5,393 nt of DNA from Lachnospiraceae bacterium (GCA_017958245.1 JAGDDC010000357.1:1-5393), one strand, 5' to 3'; shown: positions 1-5,393, counted from the stretch's first letter. Numbers and translations: made by a program. The notes: generated from the letters alone by a model not told the origin.

Positions 1-429
1 TCGGTCATTTGACTTCAAAAGCCCGCTTATCATCACGTTGTCGAGAGCGCTCATCGAATCGTTCAATTGATTCTGCTGGAAAACGTAGCCCGCGTGATCG
101 CGTCTGAAAAGTGCGAGTCGGTCATTTGAGAACTTCGAGATCTCTATGCCGGCCCCGCTTGCTCCTTCGTCTGACGAAGCTTTGCGTCCCGCCTTCCTTC
201 CTTTGTCGTCCACAAAGTAGGTGACGGTTCCGAGCGTCGGCCTGTCCATGCCCGAGAGCGCGTAGAGGAGCGTGCTCTTGCCCGAGCCCGAGTTTCCCAT
301 CACCACGGTGAAGTCTCCCTTGTATACCGTGAGGTTTAAGTTTTTTAGAACATGCTGCTGAACGGTTTCATTTGAAAAAGTCTTTGAAATATCCTTTGCG
401 GTCAAAACCGCTTCTTTTGTCTGTGACAT
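1..429 (-). CDS. ABC transporter ATP-binding protein, LolD/MacB/BceA type (N-terminal part, cut by window edge)
   Basis: This is the first 143 residues of an ABC ATPase; the rest lies beyond the left edge. Residues 8-43 form the first beta strands of the nucleotide-binding domain. Walker A is GNSGSGKST (45-53), followed by LLYALSGMDRPTLG. The Q-loop region is RRDHAGYVFQQNQL (109-122), followed by ALDNVMISGLL, the pattern typical of ATPases that pair with FtsX/MacB-type permeases (lipoprotein release, peptide or antibiotic export and resistance). The signature motif and Walker B are not in the window. About 20 extra residues rich in Lys, Arg, Ser and Gly (roughly 75-94) lie between the Walker A strand and the Q-loop, where relatives usually have a short turn. 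The start is set by AGGAGAG (435-441), six bases upstream of the ATG. A permease gene probably follows to the left, but it cannot be seen. The family is clear; the substrate is unknown. Confidence 0.93.
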   Translation of the reverse strand, partial: MSQTKEAVLTAKDISKTFSNETVQQHVLKNLNLTVYKGDFTVVMGNSGSGKSTLLYALSGMDRPTLGTVTYFVDDKGRKAGRKASSDEGASGAGIEISKFSNDRLALFRRDHAGYVFQQNQLNDSMSALDNVMISGLLKSNDR

Positions 430-450
430 GTTTTCTCTCCTTTTGTCTGA

Positions 451-466
451 GCCGATCCGTATCGGC
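451..466. promoter_or_regulatory. Perfect inverted repeat in the ABC gene leader
   Basis: GCCGAT-CCGT-ATCGGC is a perfect 6-bp inverted repeat with a 4-base centre. It lies between the -10 box of the ABC promoter (486-491) and its ribosome binding site (435-441), so the mRNA would carry it as a short hairpin about 10 bases upstream of the Shine-Dalgarno. It could be a repressor operator or an mRNA-stability or translation element. There is no T-tract after it on the minus strand, so it is not a normal terminator. The structure is seen; the role is inferred. Confidence 0.45.
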
Positions 467-485
467 AGTTCCTTTGTACGAGATA

Positions 486-514
486 AATATACAGCACTTT
501 TTCCCGCATGTCTT
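486..514 (-). promoter_or_regulatory. Probable sigma-A promoter of the ABC transporter gene
   Basis: On the minus strand, AAGACA (509-514, four of six matches to TTGACA) is followed after exactly 17 bases by TATATT (486-491, five of six matches to TATAAT). Transcription would start near position 479 and give a leader of about 50 bases before the ATG at 429. The -35 box is imperfect and overlaps the first unit of the 11-bp repeat array at 511-554, which suggests a promoter that depends on an activator. Confidence 0.55.
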
Positions 515-554
515 AACCTGTATCTTGCCGGATCCTTAACTGTTCCTTAAATGA
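511..554. promoter_or_regulatory. Array of 11-bp direct repeats, likely OmpR/PhoB-family regulator site
   Basis: Four consecutive 11-base units can be aligned on the plus strand: TCTTAACCTGT (511-521), ATCTTGCCGGA (522-532), TCCTTAACTGT (533-543) and TCCTTAAATGA (544-554). Units 1, 3 and 4 share T(C)CTTAA; unit 2 is degenerate. Read on the minus strand the core is TTAAGG, repeated every 11 bases. OmpR/PhoB-family response regulators typically bind direct repeats with 11-bp periodicity, one helical turn apart. The array overlaps and extends upstream from the -35 box of the ABC promoter. It also lies about 30-70 bases upstream of the -10 box of the rightward promoter, so one regulator could act on both genes. 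The repeats are seen; the identity of the regulator is inferred, and no two-component gene lies in the window. Confidence 0.5.
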
Positions 555-578
555 TTTGATGATTTTTTTGCATGACTG

Positions 579-587
579 TGGTATAAT
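579..587 (+). promoter_or_regulatory. Extended -10 promoter of the EAL-HDOD gene
   Basis: TGG-TATAAT is a perfect -10 hexamer (582-587) with the TGn extension (579-581). No good -35 box lies at 16-18 bases; the nearest, TTGATG (556-561), would need a 20-base spacer. Transcription would start near 594 and give a leader of about 50 bases. This matters for start choice: an upstream in-frame ATG at 556 lies before the -10 box and would not be on this transcript. Confidence 0.6.
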
Positions 588-604
588 GGATAGCGAACTA
601 TTGT

Positions 605-621
605 GGGTCACGCTCAGACCC
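605..621 (+). other. Small hairpin in the EAL-HDOD mRNA leader
   Basis: GGGTC (605-609) and GACCC (617-621) can pair around a 7-base loop. The hairpin lies between the predicted transcription start (about 594) and the ribosome binding site (633-638). The five-base stem is short and could be chance; a possible mRNA leader structure is the most that can be said. Confidence 0.25.
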
Positions 622-645
622 TGCAAAAGCAAAGGGGGAAAACGT

Positions 646-1869
646 ATGCTCGCCACACTGATCCCGTTATTTGACAACAAAATGAACGTACTCGCATATT
701 CGATCTTCGCGCAGAGAGAGAACCTCCTCGCGAAGCCTAGCCTCTTAGGGACAGGAAGCCTCGATATGGCATCGAGAGTGCTGGGCCTCGAGATCGTCAA
801 CAACATGGGGCTCGACTCCGTCTCGCAAGACCGGACAGTCTTTATCGAAGTCAACGAGATCTCGATCTTCACGGACCTTGAGAACGAATGCCATGTGGAC
901 CACTCGAAGGTGGTACTGCTCGGAAACAGCAGCATAAAGCCCACCGATCAGTATGTCTCAAGGATCGCAGCCCTCAAGGAGAGCGGTTTCTCATTTGCGA
1001 TCAAAGGTCTCACCTATGAAAGGTTTGACTCATACAAACCCTTGCTCGACATCACAGATTACATCATGTTAAACCACAAGCGCGTGAACATCGCGGTGGC
1101 AAGGTCTTATTTTTCGAAGCAGTACCCGGATCTCAAGCTCATCGCCGTGAACGTCAACACCCGCGACGAGTTCGAGAACCTCGCCGACAAGGAAGCTTAT
1201 TCCATGTACGAGGGCGAGTTCTTCCGCGTTCCCATATCAAGCTCCGACAAGGAGATAGCGCCCCTGAAGGCGAACTACATATCGCTCTTAAACGTTGTGA
1301 ACGCTCCGGACTACGACCTCACGGAGGCCGCGGACATGATCTCGAGGGATACGGCGCTCGTCATCTCGATGCTCAAGCTCGTAAACAAGATGTCCAGAAA
1401 CTCCGAGGTCACATCCGTAAGACACGCAGCTGCAATGCTCGGTCAGAAGGAACTCAAGAAGTGGATCAACACCGCAGTCACCAAGGAGCTCTGCGCAGAC
1501 AGACCCAACGAGATCACGAGACTCTCGCTGATACGTGCAAAATATGCGGAGAACCTCGCTTCCGTCTTTGACAAGGCAGGTCTCGCAAGCGAACTTTTCC
1601 TCACCGGCCTGTTCTCGGTGCTTGACATCATACTTGAGAAGCCTATGGAAGAGGCACTCTCCCTCGTGAACGTCGGGCGCGACATACAAAACGCCCTGCT
1701 CAGGCACGAAGGCGAGCTCGCATCGGTACTCGATTTCATGATCGCCTACGAGAACGCTTCTTTCCAGGAAGTGTCAAGACAGCTTCTCTTGAAGGGGATC
1801 GATGACGGCTGGATCTACGACGCATATGTAAAGTCACTCGTATGGTACAAGGATCTGTTTGTTTCATAA
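646..1869 (+). CDS. EAL-HDOD domain protein (COG3434, YuxH/CdgJ-like) with degenerate EAL domain
   Basis: This 407-residue cytoplasmic protein has an N-terminal EAL-like domain (about 1-200) and a C-terminal HDOD domain (about 205-395), the layout and length of the COG3434 family that includes Bacillus YuxH and Vibrio CdgJ. The family pattern is visible: PLFDNKMNVLAYSIF at the start, FIEVNE (66-71), the PLLDITDYIML strand (132-142), YEGEFFRVP (188-196, matching the usual QGYFFSRP), VRHAAAMLGQKELKKWI in the HDOD domain, then FLTGLFSVLDIILEKPMEEAL. The residues for cyclic-di-GMP hydrolysis are missing: no E-x-L motif, SFAIKGL (116-122) where active enzymes have a D-D-F core, and no Lys in the following VKxD-like strand. 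It is therefore probably a signalling or scaffold protein, not an active phosphodiesterase. The ATG at 646 follows AGGGGG (633-638) by seven bases and is preferred over the in-frame ATG at 556, which lies upstream of the promoter. It stands alone and is convergent with the next gene. Confidence 0.9.
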   Translation: MLATLIPLFDNKMNVLAYSIFAQRENLLAKPSLLGTGSLDMASRVLGLEIVNNMGLDSVSQDRTVFIEVNEISIFTDLENECHVDHSKVVLLGNSSIKPTDQYVSRIAALKESGFSFAIKGLTYERFDSYKPLLDITDYIMLNHKRVNIAVARSYFSKQYPDLKLIAVNVNTRDEFENLADKEAYSMYEGEFFRVPISSSDKEIAPLKANYISLLNVVNAPDYDLTEAADMISRDTALVISMLKLVNKMSRNSEVTSVRHAAAMLGQKELKKWINTAVTKELCADRPNEITRLSLIRAKYAENLASVFDKAGLASELFLTGLFSVLDIILEKPMEEALSLVNVGRDIQNALLRHEGELASVLDFMIAYENASFQEVSRQLLLKGIDDGWIYDAYVKSLVWYKDLFVS

Positions 1870-1912
1870 GAAAGCCGTACGGTTAGGTTATATAGGAGTG
1901 TTTGTTTCATAA
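1856..1912. repeat. 14-bp direct repeat spanning the EAL-HDOD stop codon
   Basis: TGTTTGTTTCATAA occurs at 1856-1869, where it encodes the last residues and the TAA stop, and again at 1899-1912, just before the terminator. The copies are offset by 43 bases, so the second is not in the gene's reading frame. This may be the trace of a short duplication, or of rejoining between the gene end and its terminator. No transposon ends or other mobile features are visible. Confidence 0.6.
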
Positions 1913-1914
1913 TA

Positions 1915-1947
1915 AAAGAGGCGGGACGACCCGCCTCTTTGTTTTTT
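1915..1947. terminator. Bidirectional intrinsic terminator between convergent genes
   Basis: AAAGAGGCGGG (1915-1925) pairs perfectly with CCCGCCTCTTT (1930-1940) around the tetraloop ACGA. A run of six T (1942-1947) follows on the plus strand, ending the EAL-HDOD transcript. On the minus strand the A-rich flank (1911-1917) becomes a U-rich tail, so the same hairpin can end the LuxR-family gene, whose stop codon lies 20 bases away. Confidence 0.93.
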
Positions 1948-1960
1948 AAGTTTTCGAGCC

Positions 1961-3391
1961 TCACTGCCTGTAGGCGCGGCTCACTTCGTTCCTGTCCTTC
2001 ATCCCCGTCTTTTTGAGCACATTTGACACGTGAAACCTCACGGTGTTTTCAGAAAGCTTCAGTATCTCAGCGATCTCACCGTTTGAACGTCCCTCCGACA
2101 GGAACATGGCTATCTCCTCCTCACGTCGTGTCAGTCCATACAGCCCGGCAAATGCAGCGCGGCGCTCGTCTGCGCTGAGCTCCCTGACCGACTCTTGAGG
2201 GATCTCCACGGGAGTAAGCTCTTCCTTCGTCATGAAGAAAAAGAGTATCACAAGCGGTATGAACAGTACGCTAACCAGGATCACCGAAGTCGTCTCACCG
2301 AAACCGATCTGCGTGATCGCTAGCACCGTGACCGCCTCGCAGACACGTGCCACGGCCAGACCGAGCGGCGCGAGCATGAGCTTTCCGTTCTCCGCCGCCA
2401 CAGCCATGAGCGACGCTGCGCGGTATACGGAGAAGAACCCTAAGATCGCATAGGACAGTCCGACGACCAGAGCCACCATCCCGCTTTCACGGTAGATCAT
2501 GATGAGGATGATCGGATAAATGAGGCTCACTACCGTGCAGACTCCTCCTATGATCCTGTTCCTGTCAAAGATCAAGCCTGCTGCGACCAGTCCCAAGGCA
2601 TAAAAGCTGCGCTGCGCCAGCAGGTTTAATTCACGGCAATACTCGACATACAGGTTGTTGTTGGTGCCGATGCTCGAGATGGGTGCCATGATCGCTATGA
2701 TCACGCAGAGAAGTATGAGGTACTTTCTTCCCCGAGCGGTATCGACAGAGAGTCTGTTCGGCGTTTTTGCGATGTCTGCAGGCTTTGCAACACCCGTCCC
2801 GTCCGTTTCCAATACCTGTTCATTTACGACAGCATCCCTGTACATGAGTATGATCACCACGACAAATGCTATGATCAGGCTGTCTGCGAAGATTATTCTG
2901 TGGGAAGTCATGACTCCTCCGTTGATAACGGAGATCAACCATGTTCCAAGCGCGCCGACGGCATAGGCAAGACCGTAGCACAGCCCCAGTCTGGATACAG
3001 GCACGTGCGCCGAAGCCAGCGTGAAGGTAAAGCCCGTATGGAACCCGGCTATGATGTTTAAAACGATGATCATAATCATCAGCAGTGTCTCTCCGGGAAC
3101 GAGGACAGAGACTATGATCACCGGCACTTCCATCAAAAACGTTGCGACCTGGAACGCTCTTCGCGCGGACAGGCGGCTGCGGGTTTTGTACAGGAAGATG
3201 AAAAGCGTCAGCCCGGCCCCCTGTGCCAGGTACGCCCATCCGGTCGATACGGCGTTTATTGTTTTTTCGCTGAAATAGTCATACATCATGTACATCTGTG
3301 AGAAAAAGATCAGCGAATCAAGAAGATATACCGCTGCTATGATCATACAGCAGATCAAAAAATCCCTGTTCTTTGTAACAAAATCTTTCAT
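1961..3391 (-). CDS. Membrane-bound LuxR-family regulator: 12 transmembrane helices plus C-terminal HTH
   Basis: This 476-residue protein has about twelve hydrophobic helices, at roughly 11-30, 45-67, 80-98, 102-126, 133-156, 165-184, 223-243, 260-275, 280-300, 304-325, 339-358 and 365-387. A polar central loop (185-222) separates two groups of six, an MFS-like arrangement. A linker then leads to a complete LuxR-type DNA-binding domain (about 418-473). This contains LTRREEEIAMFLSEG, then the recognition region SNGEIAEILKLSENTVRFHV, then LKKTGMKDRNEV. With an even helix number both ends are cytoplasmic, so the protein would sense a ligand in or across the membrane and act on DNA while anchored there. 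Proteins of this design are numerous in Coriobacteriia and some Clostridia, where they often regulate neighbouring genes. It is divergent from the secreted-protein gene, a plausible target. The start is uncertain: ATG at 3391 has GGAGG (3396-3400) four bases upstream; ATG at 3394 is too close to it; an in-frame TTG at 3430 would add 13 residues. Confidence 0.9.
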   Translation of the reverse strand: MKDFVTKNRDFLICCMIIAAVYLLDSLIFFSQMYMMYDYFSEKTINAVSTGWAYLAQGAGLTLFIFLYKTRSRLSARRAFQVATFLMEVPVIIVSVLVPGETLLMIMIIVLNIIAGFHTGFTFTLASAHVPVSRLGLCYGLAYAVGALGTWLISVINGGVMTSHRIIFADSLIIAFVVVIILMYRDAVVNEQVLETDGTGVAKPADIAKTPNRLSVDTARGRKYLILLCVIIAIMAPISSIGTNNNLYVEYCRELNLLAQRSFYALGLVAAGLIFDRNRIIGGVCTVVSLIYPIILIMIYRESGMVALVVGLSYAILGFFSVYRAASLMAVAAENGKLMLAPLGLAVARVCEAVTVLAITQIGFGETTSVILVSVLFIPLVILFFFMTKEELTPVEIPQESVRELSADERRAAFAGLYGLTRREEEIAMFLSEGRSNGEIAEILKLSENTVRFHVSNVLKKTGMKDRNEVSRAYRQ

Positions 3392-3395
3392 CATG

Positions 3396-3400
3396 CCTCC
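3396..3400 (-). promoter_or_regulatory. Ribosome binding site that decides the LuxR-family start
   Basis: CCTCC on the plus strand reads GGAGG on the minus strand. It is one base from the ATG at 3394 and four bases from the ATG at 3391, which favours the latter. The alternative TTG at 3430 has only a weak GGGG run five bases upstream. No convincing -35/-10 pair was found on the minus strand upstream of this gene. Confidence 0.5.
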
Positions 3401-3533
3401 GGAAGACTTACCAGTCTGTTTACACTCCAAATTTACCCCAATTCCCGTCCTCCTGCAACAGGGTTAGTCCTCAAATTGACAAACCTATCCTTAATCAAAC
3501 ACGTTAAATTTCAAAACTGTACATATACTGACT

Positions 3534-3561
3534 TTGTTTTTGACGATATTTGTGTTAGAAT
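3534..3561 (+). promoter_or_regulatory. Probable promoter of the secreted-protein gene
   Basis: TAGAAT (3556-3561, five of six matches to TATAAT) carries a TGT extension (3553-3555), making an extended -10 box. A weak -35, TTGTTT (3534-3539), lies 16 bases upstream. Transcription would start near 3568 and give a leader of about 70 bases. The weak -35 fits a promoter that needs an activator, for which the divergent LuxR-family regulator is the obvious candidate. That link is inferred. Confidence 0.45.
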
Positions 3562-3570
3562 TTGTGAAAG

Positions 3571-3612
3571 GCGGCAGATAACTTCCGTTTTCGTGATGCA
3601 AATGCCTGCCGC
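3571..3612 (+). other. Long-looped inverted repeat in the leader of the secreted-protein mRNA
   Basis: GCGGCAG (3571-3577) is perfectly complementary to CTGCCGC (3606-3612), with 28 bases between. The stem begins only a few bases after the predicted transcription start and ends 12 bases before the AAGGAGG ribosome binding site. It could be a leader stem enclosing a small regulatory RNA fold, or an operator. No known riboswitch consensus was recognised, including the cyclic-di-GMP classes. Confidence 0.3.
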
Positions 3613-3638
3613 ATACCTACCTAAAAGGAGGAAGGCGT

Positions 3639-5393
3639 ATGAGTACTGAGAAGAAAAGATGGTTAGGCAAAGCCTTGTTGCTGGCTCTTGCCTGCCTTGC
3701 ATTCATCTGGGCGGGGAAAGACTCCACAGCTCTGGCGGACGACCCGGAAGGCGAAGCGATCGCAAAACTGATCTACGCATCCGAGACGGATGAAGAAGGC
3801 AACCCGACAGGAAACACTTCTTATCGTTTTATGGAAGACGTACCGGACGAGAGCTGGTCGCCCTACGCGGTCTTCGTGAGGCCCGCGACAGGTCCCGCGA
3901 TCACACTTGAAGACGGACGTTTTGAAGGCGTAGACTATACTGCTGTCAGGATCTGGAATAACGACTGCCATGTGTTAGTTGAAGCAGACTGGGTTGACAG
4001 AGAGAAGCTCGTACTTGCAGGCGATGGTTCTTACCTTGACGTCGGCTGGAGCCACTTCCAGCACGGCCAGTGCGAAGCGGACGCCTATAACGGTGCAGAC
4101 GACGCCGAGGATATCGCTGCTTATTTCAATAGCTTTGTTTACGGAGACGAGTACTACAACGACGAGTCTGTTTTCATGGGGTTTGATGAGAATCTGAAAG
4201 AGATCAATCCCGATGATCCACACTTCAACAAAGCAGTTTATACCATCGATTGGGATATGGCCGTTGCGGGTCTGACTCTGGAGGACAACGTTGTCGCTTT
4301 TATCCAGGACGACGGCGCGATACATATCTCAGGTTCGATCAGGCTTGGAAATGGTGCCATGATCGAGGCGGTCGATGATACTCCCCGCCTCTTTATAGAC
4401 ACTGATGATGCAAGCGCGATCGACCTTGATCTGTATGACTATCTTGGAGCAGGCGGTGAAACTCCCCTGACATCTAATGTGGCAAGTGTGTACTACTATA
4501 CCGAAAAGGAAATAGGGGGCACACCTACACTCATATGGACAAGGGTTCCCGAAGATTTCGGAAGAGAAGATGTGAAGCAGGCGGCGAAAAAATACATCTA
4601 TGCATATGCTCGTCTTGACTATGACCAAGACAACGACAGTGACGAGGATGATCTGAAACTCGCGCTTGCTGCCGAACTGGCATGGAAATTCAGGGTCTAC
4701 GGTCCATTCGGCCTTTATGATAATTATGACGGTGCAACTGAAGAAATCTGGGGCAATCTTTTGCATGATGCGGAAATCCTCGCGCGCAGGATCGAACTCG
4801 AAGGCACAAGCCCCATAAATGCGATAGACTCTGAAGGACAAAATGAGGAGATAGCAAGGTACGTCGCAACGATAAACTGGGGACATACGATAACCGGGAC
4901 TGAGATACAAAGCACCGTGTATCTGTATCAGCTAACCCTTCCCGAGGAGCTCCTCATTTGCACCGACTTCAACGAAAGCACCGGCATGGGCAACTCTTTC
5001 TATGTGAGGAAAGATTTTGAAGACAAGCGGATTCTTATCGGAGACGTGAACAATCCACCGGCAAGCGTTGACGAAGACTTTTTCTCCACGGTTTTAGTGG
5101 TGAATTCGTTCTCGAACGTAGCCGCCGGCGGAAATGGAGTCGCAATGGAGGTAAAAAACAGGGACAACAACCTGCTCACCTTCCAGACCATTGCATATTA
5201 TTTAATGAAGCACAAAGAGGGTGACTCCATACACAACCTCAATACCGCAACCACCGTAAAAATCTTTAAATCCGGCGGAAGGTTCTTTGCGGTCTCAAGT
5301 GAAGGAGAGGCAAAGAGACATGACTATGTAACTCATGAGACGGGCGGCGTCGCAGACAAGGTTTGGGAAGCAGGCGGAAGATATCCTGTCAAA
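3639..5393 (+). CDS. Large secreted acidic protein of unknown family with one EF-hand-like loop (C-terminus beyond window)
   Basis: An uninterrupted frame of 585 codons runs off the right edge. AAGGAGG (3625-3631) lies seven bases before the ATG, a near-ideal site that fixes the start. The N-terminus is a classical Sec signal peptide: KKRWLGK, a hydrophobic stretch (about 11-25), then STALA-DD with likely cleavage after residue 33. The mature part is rich in Asp, Glu, Tyr and Gly and low in Cys (C110, C145, C441 only). No other transmembrane segment is seen, so it is extracellular or wall-attached. Residues 327-338 (DYDQDNDSDEDD) followed by LKLAL form a calcium-binding loop like an EF-hand or half a dockerin repeat, with acidic side chains at loop positions 1, 3, 5, 9 and 12. 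I do not recognise the remaining domains. The later segments (about 420-585) look beta-rich, as in modular surface proteins, but this is only an impression. A sorting signal or further repeats could lie downstream. It is divergent from the LuxR-family regulator. Confidence 0.85.
   Translation, partial: MSTEKKRWLGKALLLALACLAFIWAGKDSTALADDPEGEAIAKLIYASETDEEGNPTGNTSYRFMEDVPDESWSPYAVFVRPATGPAITLEDGRFEGVDYTAVRIWNNDCHVLVEADWVDREKLVLAGDGSYLDVGWSHFQHGQCEADAYNGADDAEDIAAYFNSFVYGDEYYNDESVFMGFDENLKEINPDDPHFNKAVYTIDWDMAVAGLTLEDNVVAFIQDDGAIHISGSIRLGNGAMIEAVDDTPRLFIDTDDASAIDLDLYDYLGAGGETPLTSNVASVYYYTEKEIGGTPTLIWTRVPEDFGREDVKQAAKKYIYAYARLDYDQDNDSDEDDLKLALAAELAWKFRVYGPFGLYDNYDGATEEIWGNLLHDAEILARRIELEGTSPINAIDSEGQNEEIARYVATINWGHTITGTEIQSTVYLYQLTLPEELLICTDFNESTGMGNSFYVRKDFEDKRILIGDVNNPPASVDEDFFSTVLVVNSFSNVAAGGNGVAMEVKNRDNNLLTFQTIAYYLMKHKEGDSIHNLNTATTVKIFKSGGRFFAVSSEGEAKRHDYVTHETGGVADKVWEAGGRYPVK
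4617..4652 (+). other. EF-hand/dockerin-like calcium-binding loop in the secreted protein
   Basis: These codons encode D-Y-D-Q-D-N-D-S-D-E-D-D (residues 327-338), followed by L-K-L-A-L. Asp at loop positions 1, 3, 5, 9 and 12 and Leu at 13 match the dockerin type I half-repeat, where D12-L13 starts the helix. Asn replaces the usual Gly at position 6. A real dockerin has two such loops at a chain end; here only one is visible and it is internal, so a structural calcium site is more likely than a cohesin-binding module. Confidence 0.55.

Noticed and set aside
556..645. Upstream in-frame extension of the EAL-HDOD gene from an ATG at 556
   Set aside because: The extra 30 codons contain the extended -10 promoter (579-587), lack a ribosome binding site and do not resemble the family, whose N-terminus matches the ATG at 646.
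3452..3462. Small palindrome CCTG-CAA-CAGG upstream of the LuxR-family gene
   Set aside because: A 4-bp stem with a 3-base loop is too weak to separate from chance, and no second copy is seen nearby.
3476..3481. Perfect TTGACA -35 hexamer on the plus strand
   Set aside because: No acceptable -10 box lies 16-18 bases downstream, and the better-placed TGT-TAGAAT promoter is 75 bases further on.
3568..3638. Cyclic-di-GMP riboswitch in the secreted-protein leader
   Set aside because: A GATGCAAA-like stretch recalls the class I consensus, but the other conserved helices and the receptor sequences are absent and the leader is too short.
3684..3695. Possible lipobox around C19 of the secreted protein (ALAC)
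   Set aside because: Position -3 is Ala and not Leu, the hydrophobic core continues past the Cys, and a better signal peptidase I site (ALA-DD) follows.
4329..4910. Long reverse-strand open frame of 193 codons
   Set aside because: It lies wholly antisense to the secreted-protein gene, has no ribosome binding site or promoter, and its Cys- and Ile-rich translation looks like a codon shadow.

Overview
The window looks like chromosomal DNA of a low-to-mid GC Gram-positive anaerobe. The signs are strong AGGAGG-type ribosome binding sites, TATAAT-like promoters with TGn extensions, mixed AGG/AGA/CGC arginine codons, a COG3434-type EAL-HDOD protein, and a 12-transmembrane LuxR regulator. Clostridia (Bacillota) or Coriobacteriia would both fit. 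No marker gene settles the taxonomy, so this is an inference.

Layout: (1) Bases 1-429, minus strand: the N-terminal 143 residues of an ABC transporter ATPase of the LolD/MacB/BceA type, running off the left edge. (2) Bases 430-645: a compact divergent control region. It holds a promoter for the ABC gene, a perfect 6-bp hairpin in its leader, an array of TTAAGG-like repeats in 11-bp register that resembles an OmpR/PhoB-family binding site, and an extended -10 promoter for the gene to the right. (3) Bases 646-1869, plus strand: an EAL-HDOD protein whose EAL half has lost its catalytic residues. (4) Bases 1870-1960: a perfect 11-bp-stem terminator shared by two convergent genes, next to a 14-bp direct repeat that copies the 3' end of the EAL-HDOD gene. 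(5) Bases 1961-3391, minus strand: a membrane-bound regulator made of twelve transmembrane helices and a C-terminal LuxR-type helix-turn-helix. (6) Bases 3392-3638: a divergent intergenic region with a promoter and a leader inverted repeat for the right-hand gene. (7) Bases 3639-5393 and beyond, plus strand: the first 585 residues of a large acidic secreted protein of unrecognised family. It contains one EF-hand/dockerin-like calcium loop.

The genes seem to form two divergent pairs. In the left pair, the ABC transporter and the EAL-HDOD protein share a regulatory region that may be read by a two-component response regulator encoded elsewhere. In the right pair, a membrane-embedded LuxR regulator sits back to back with a secreted protein, the usual arrangement of a local sensor and its target. 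These links are inferred from arrangement only. The least explained items are the secreted protein, its possible control by the MFS-like LuxR sensor, and the 11-bp repeat array.
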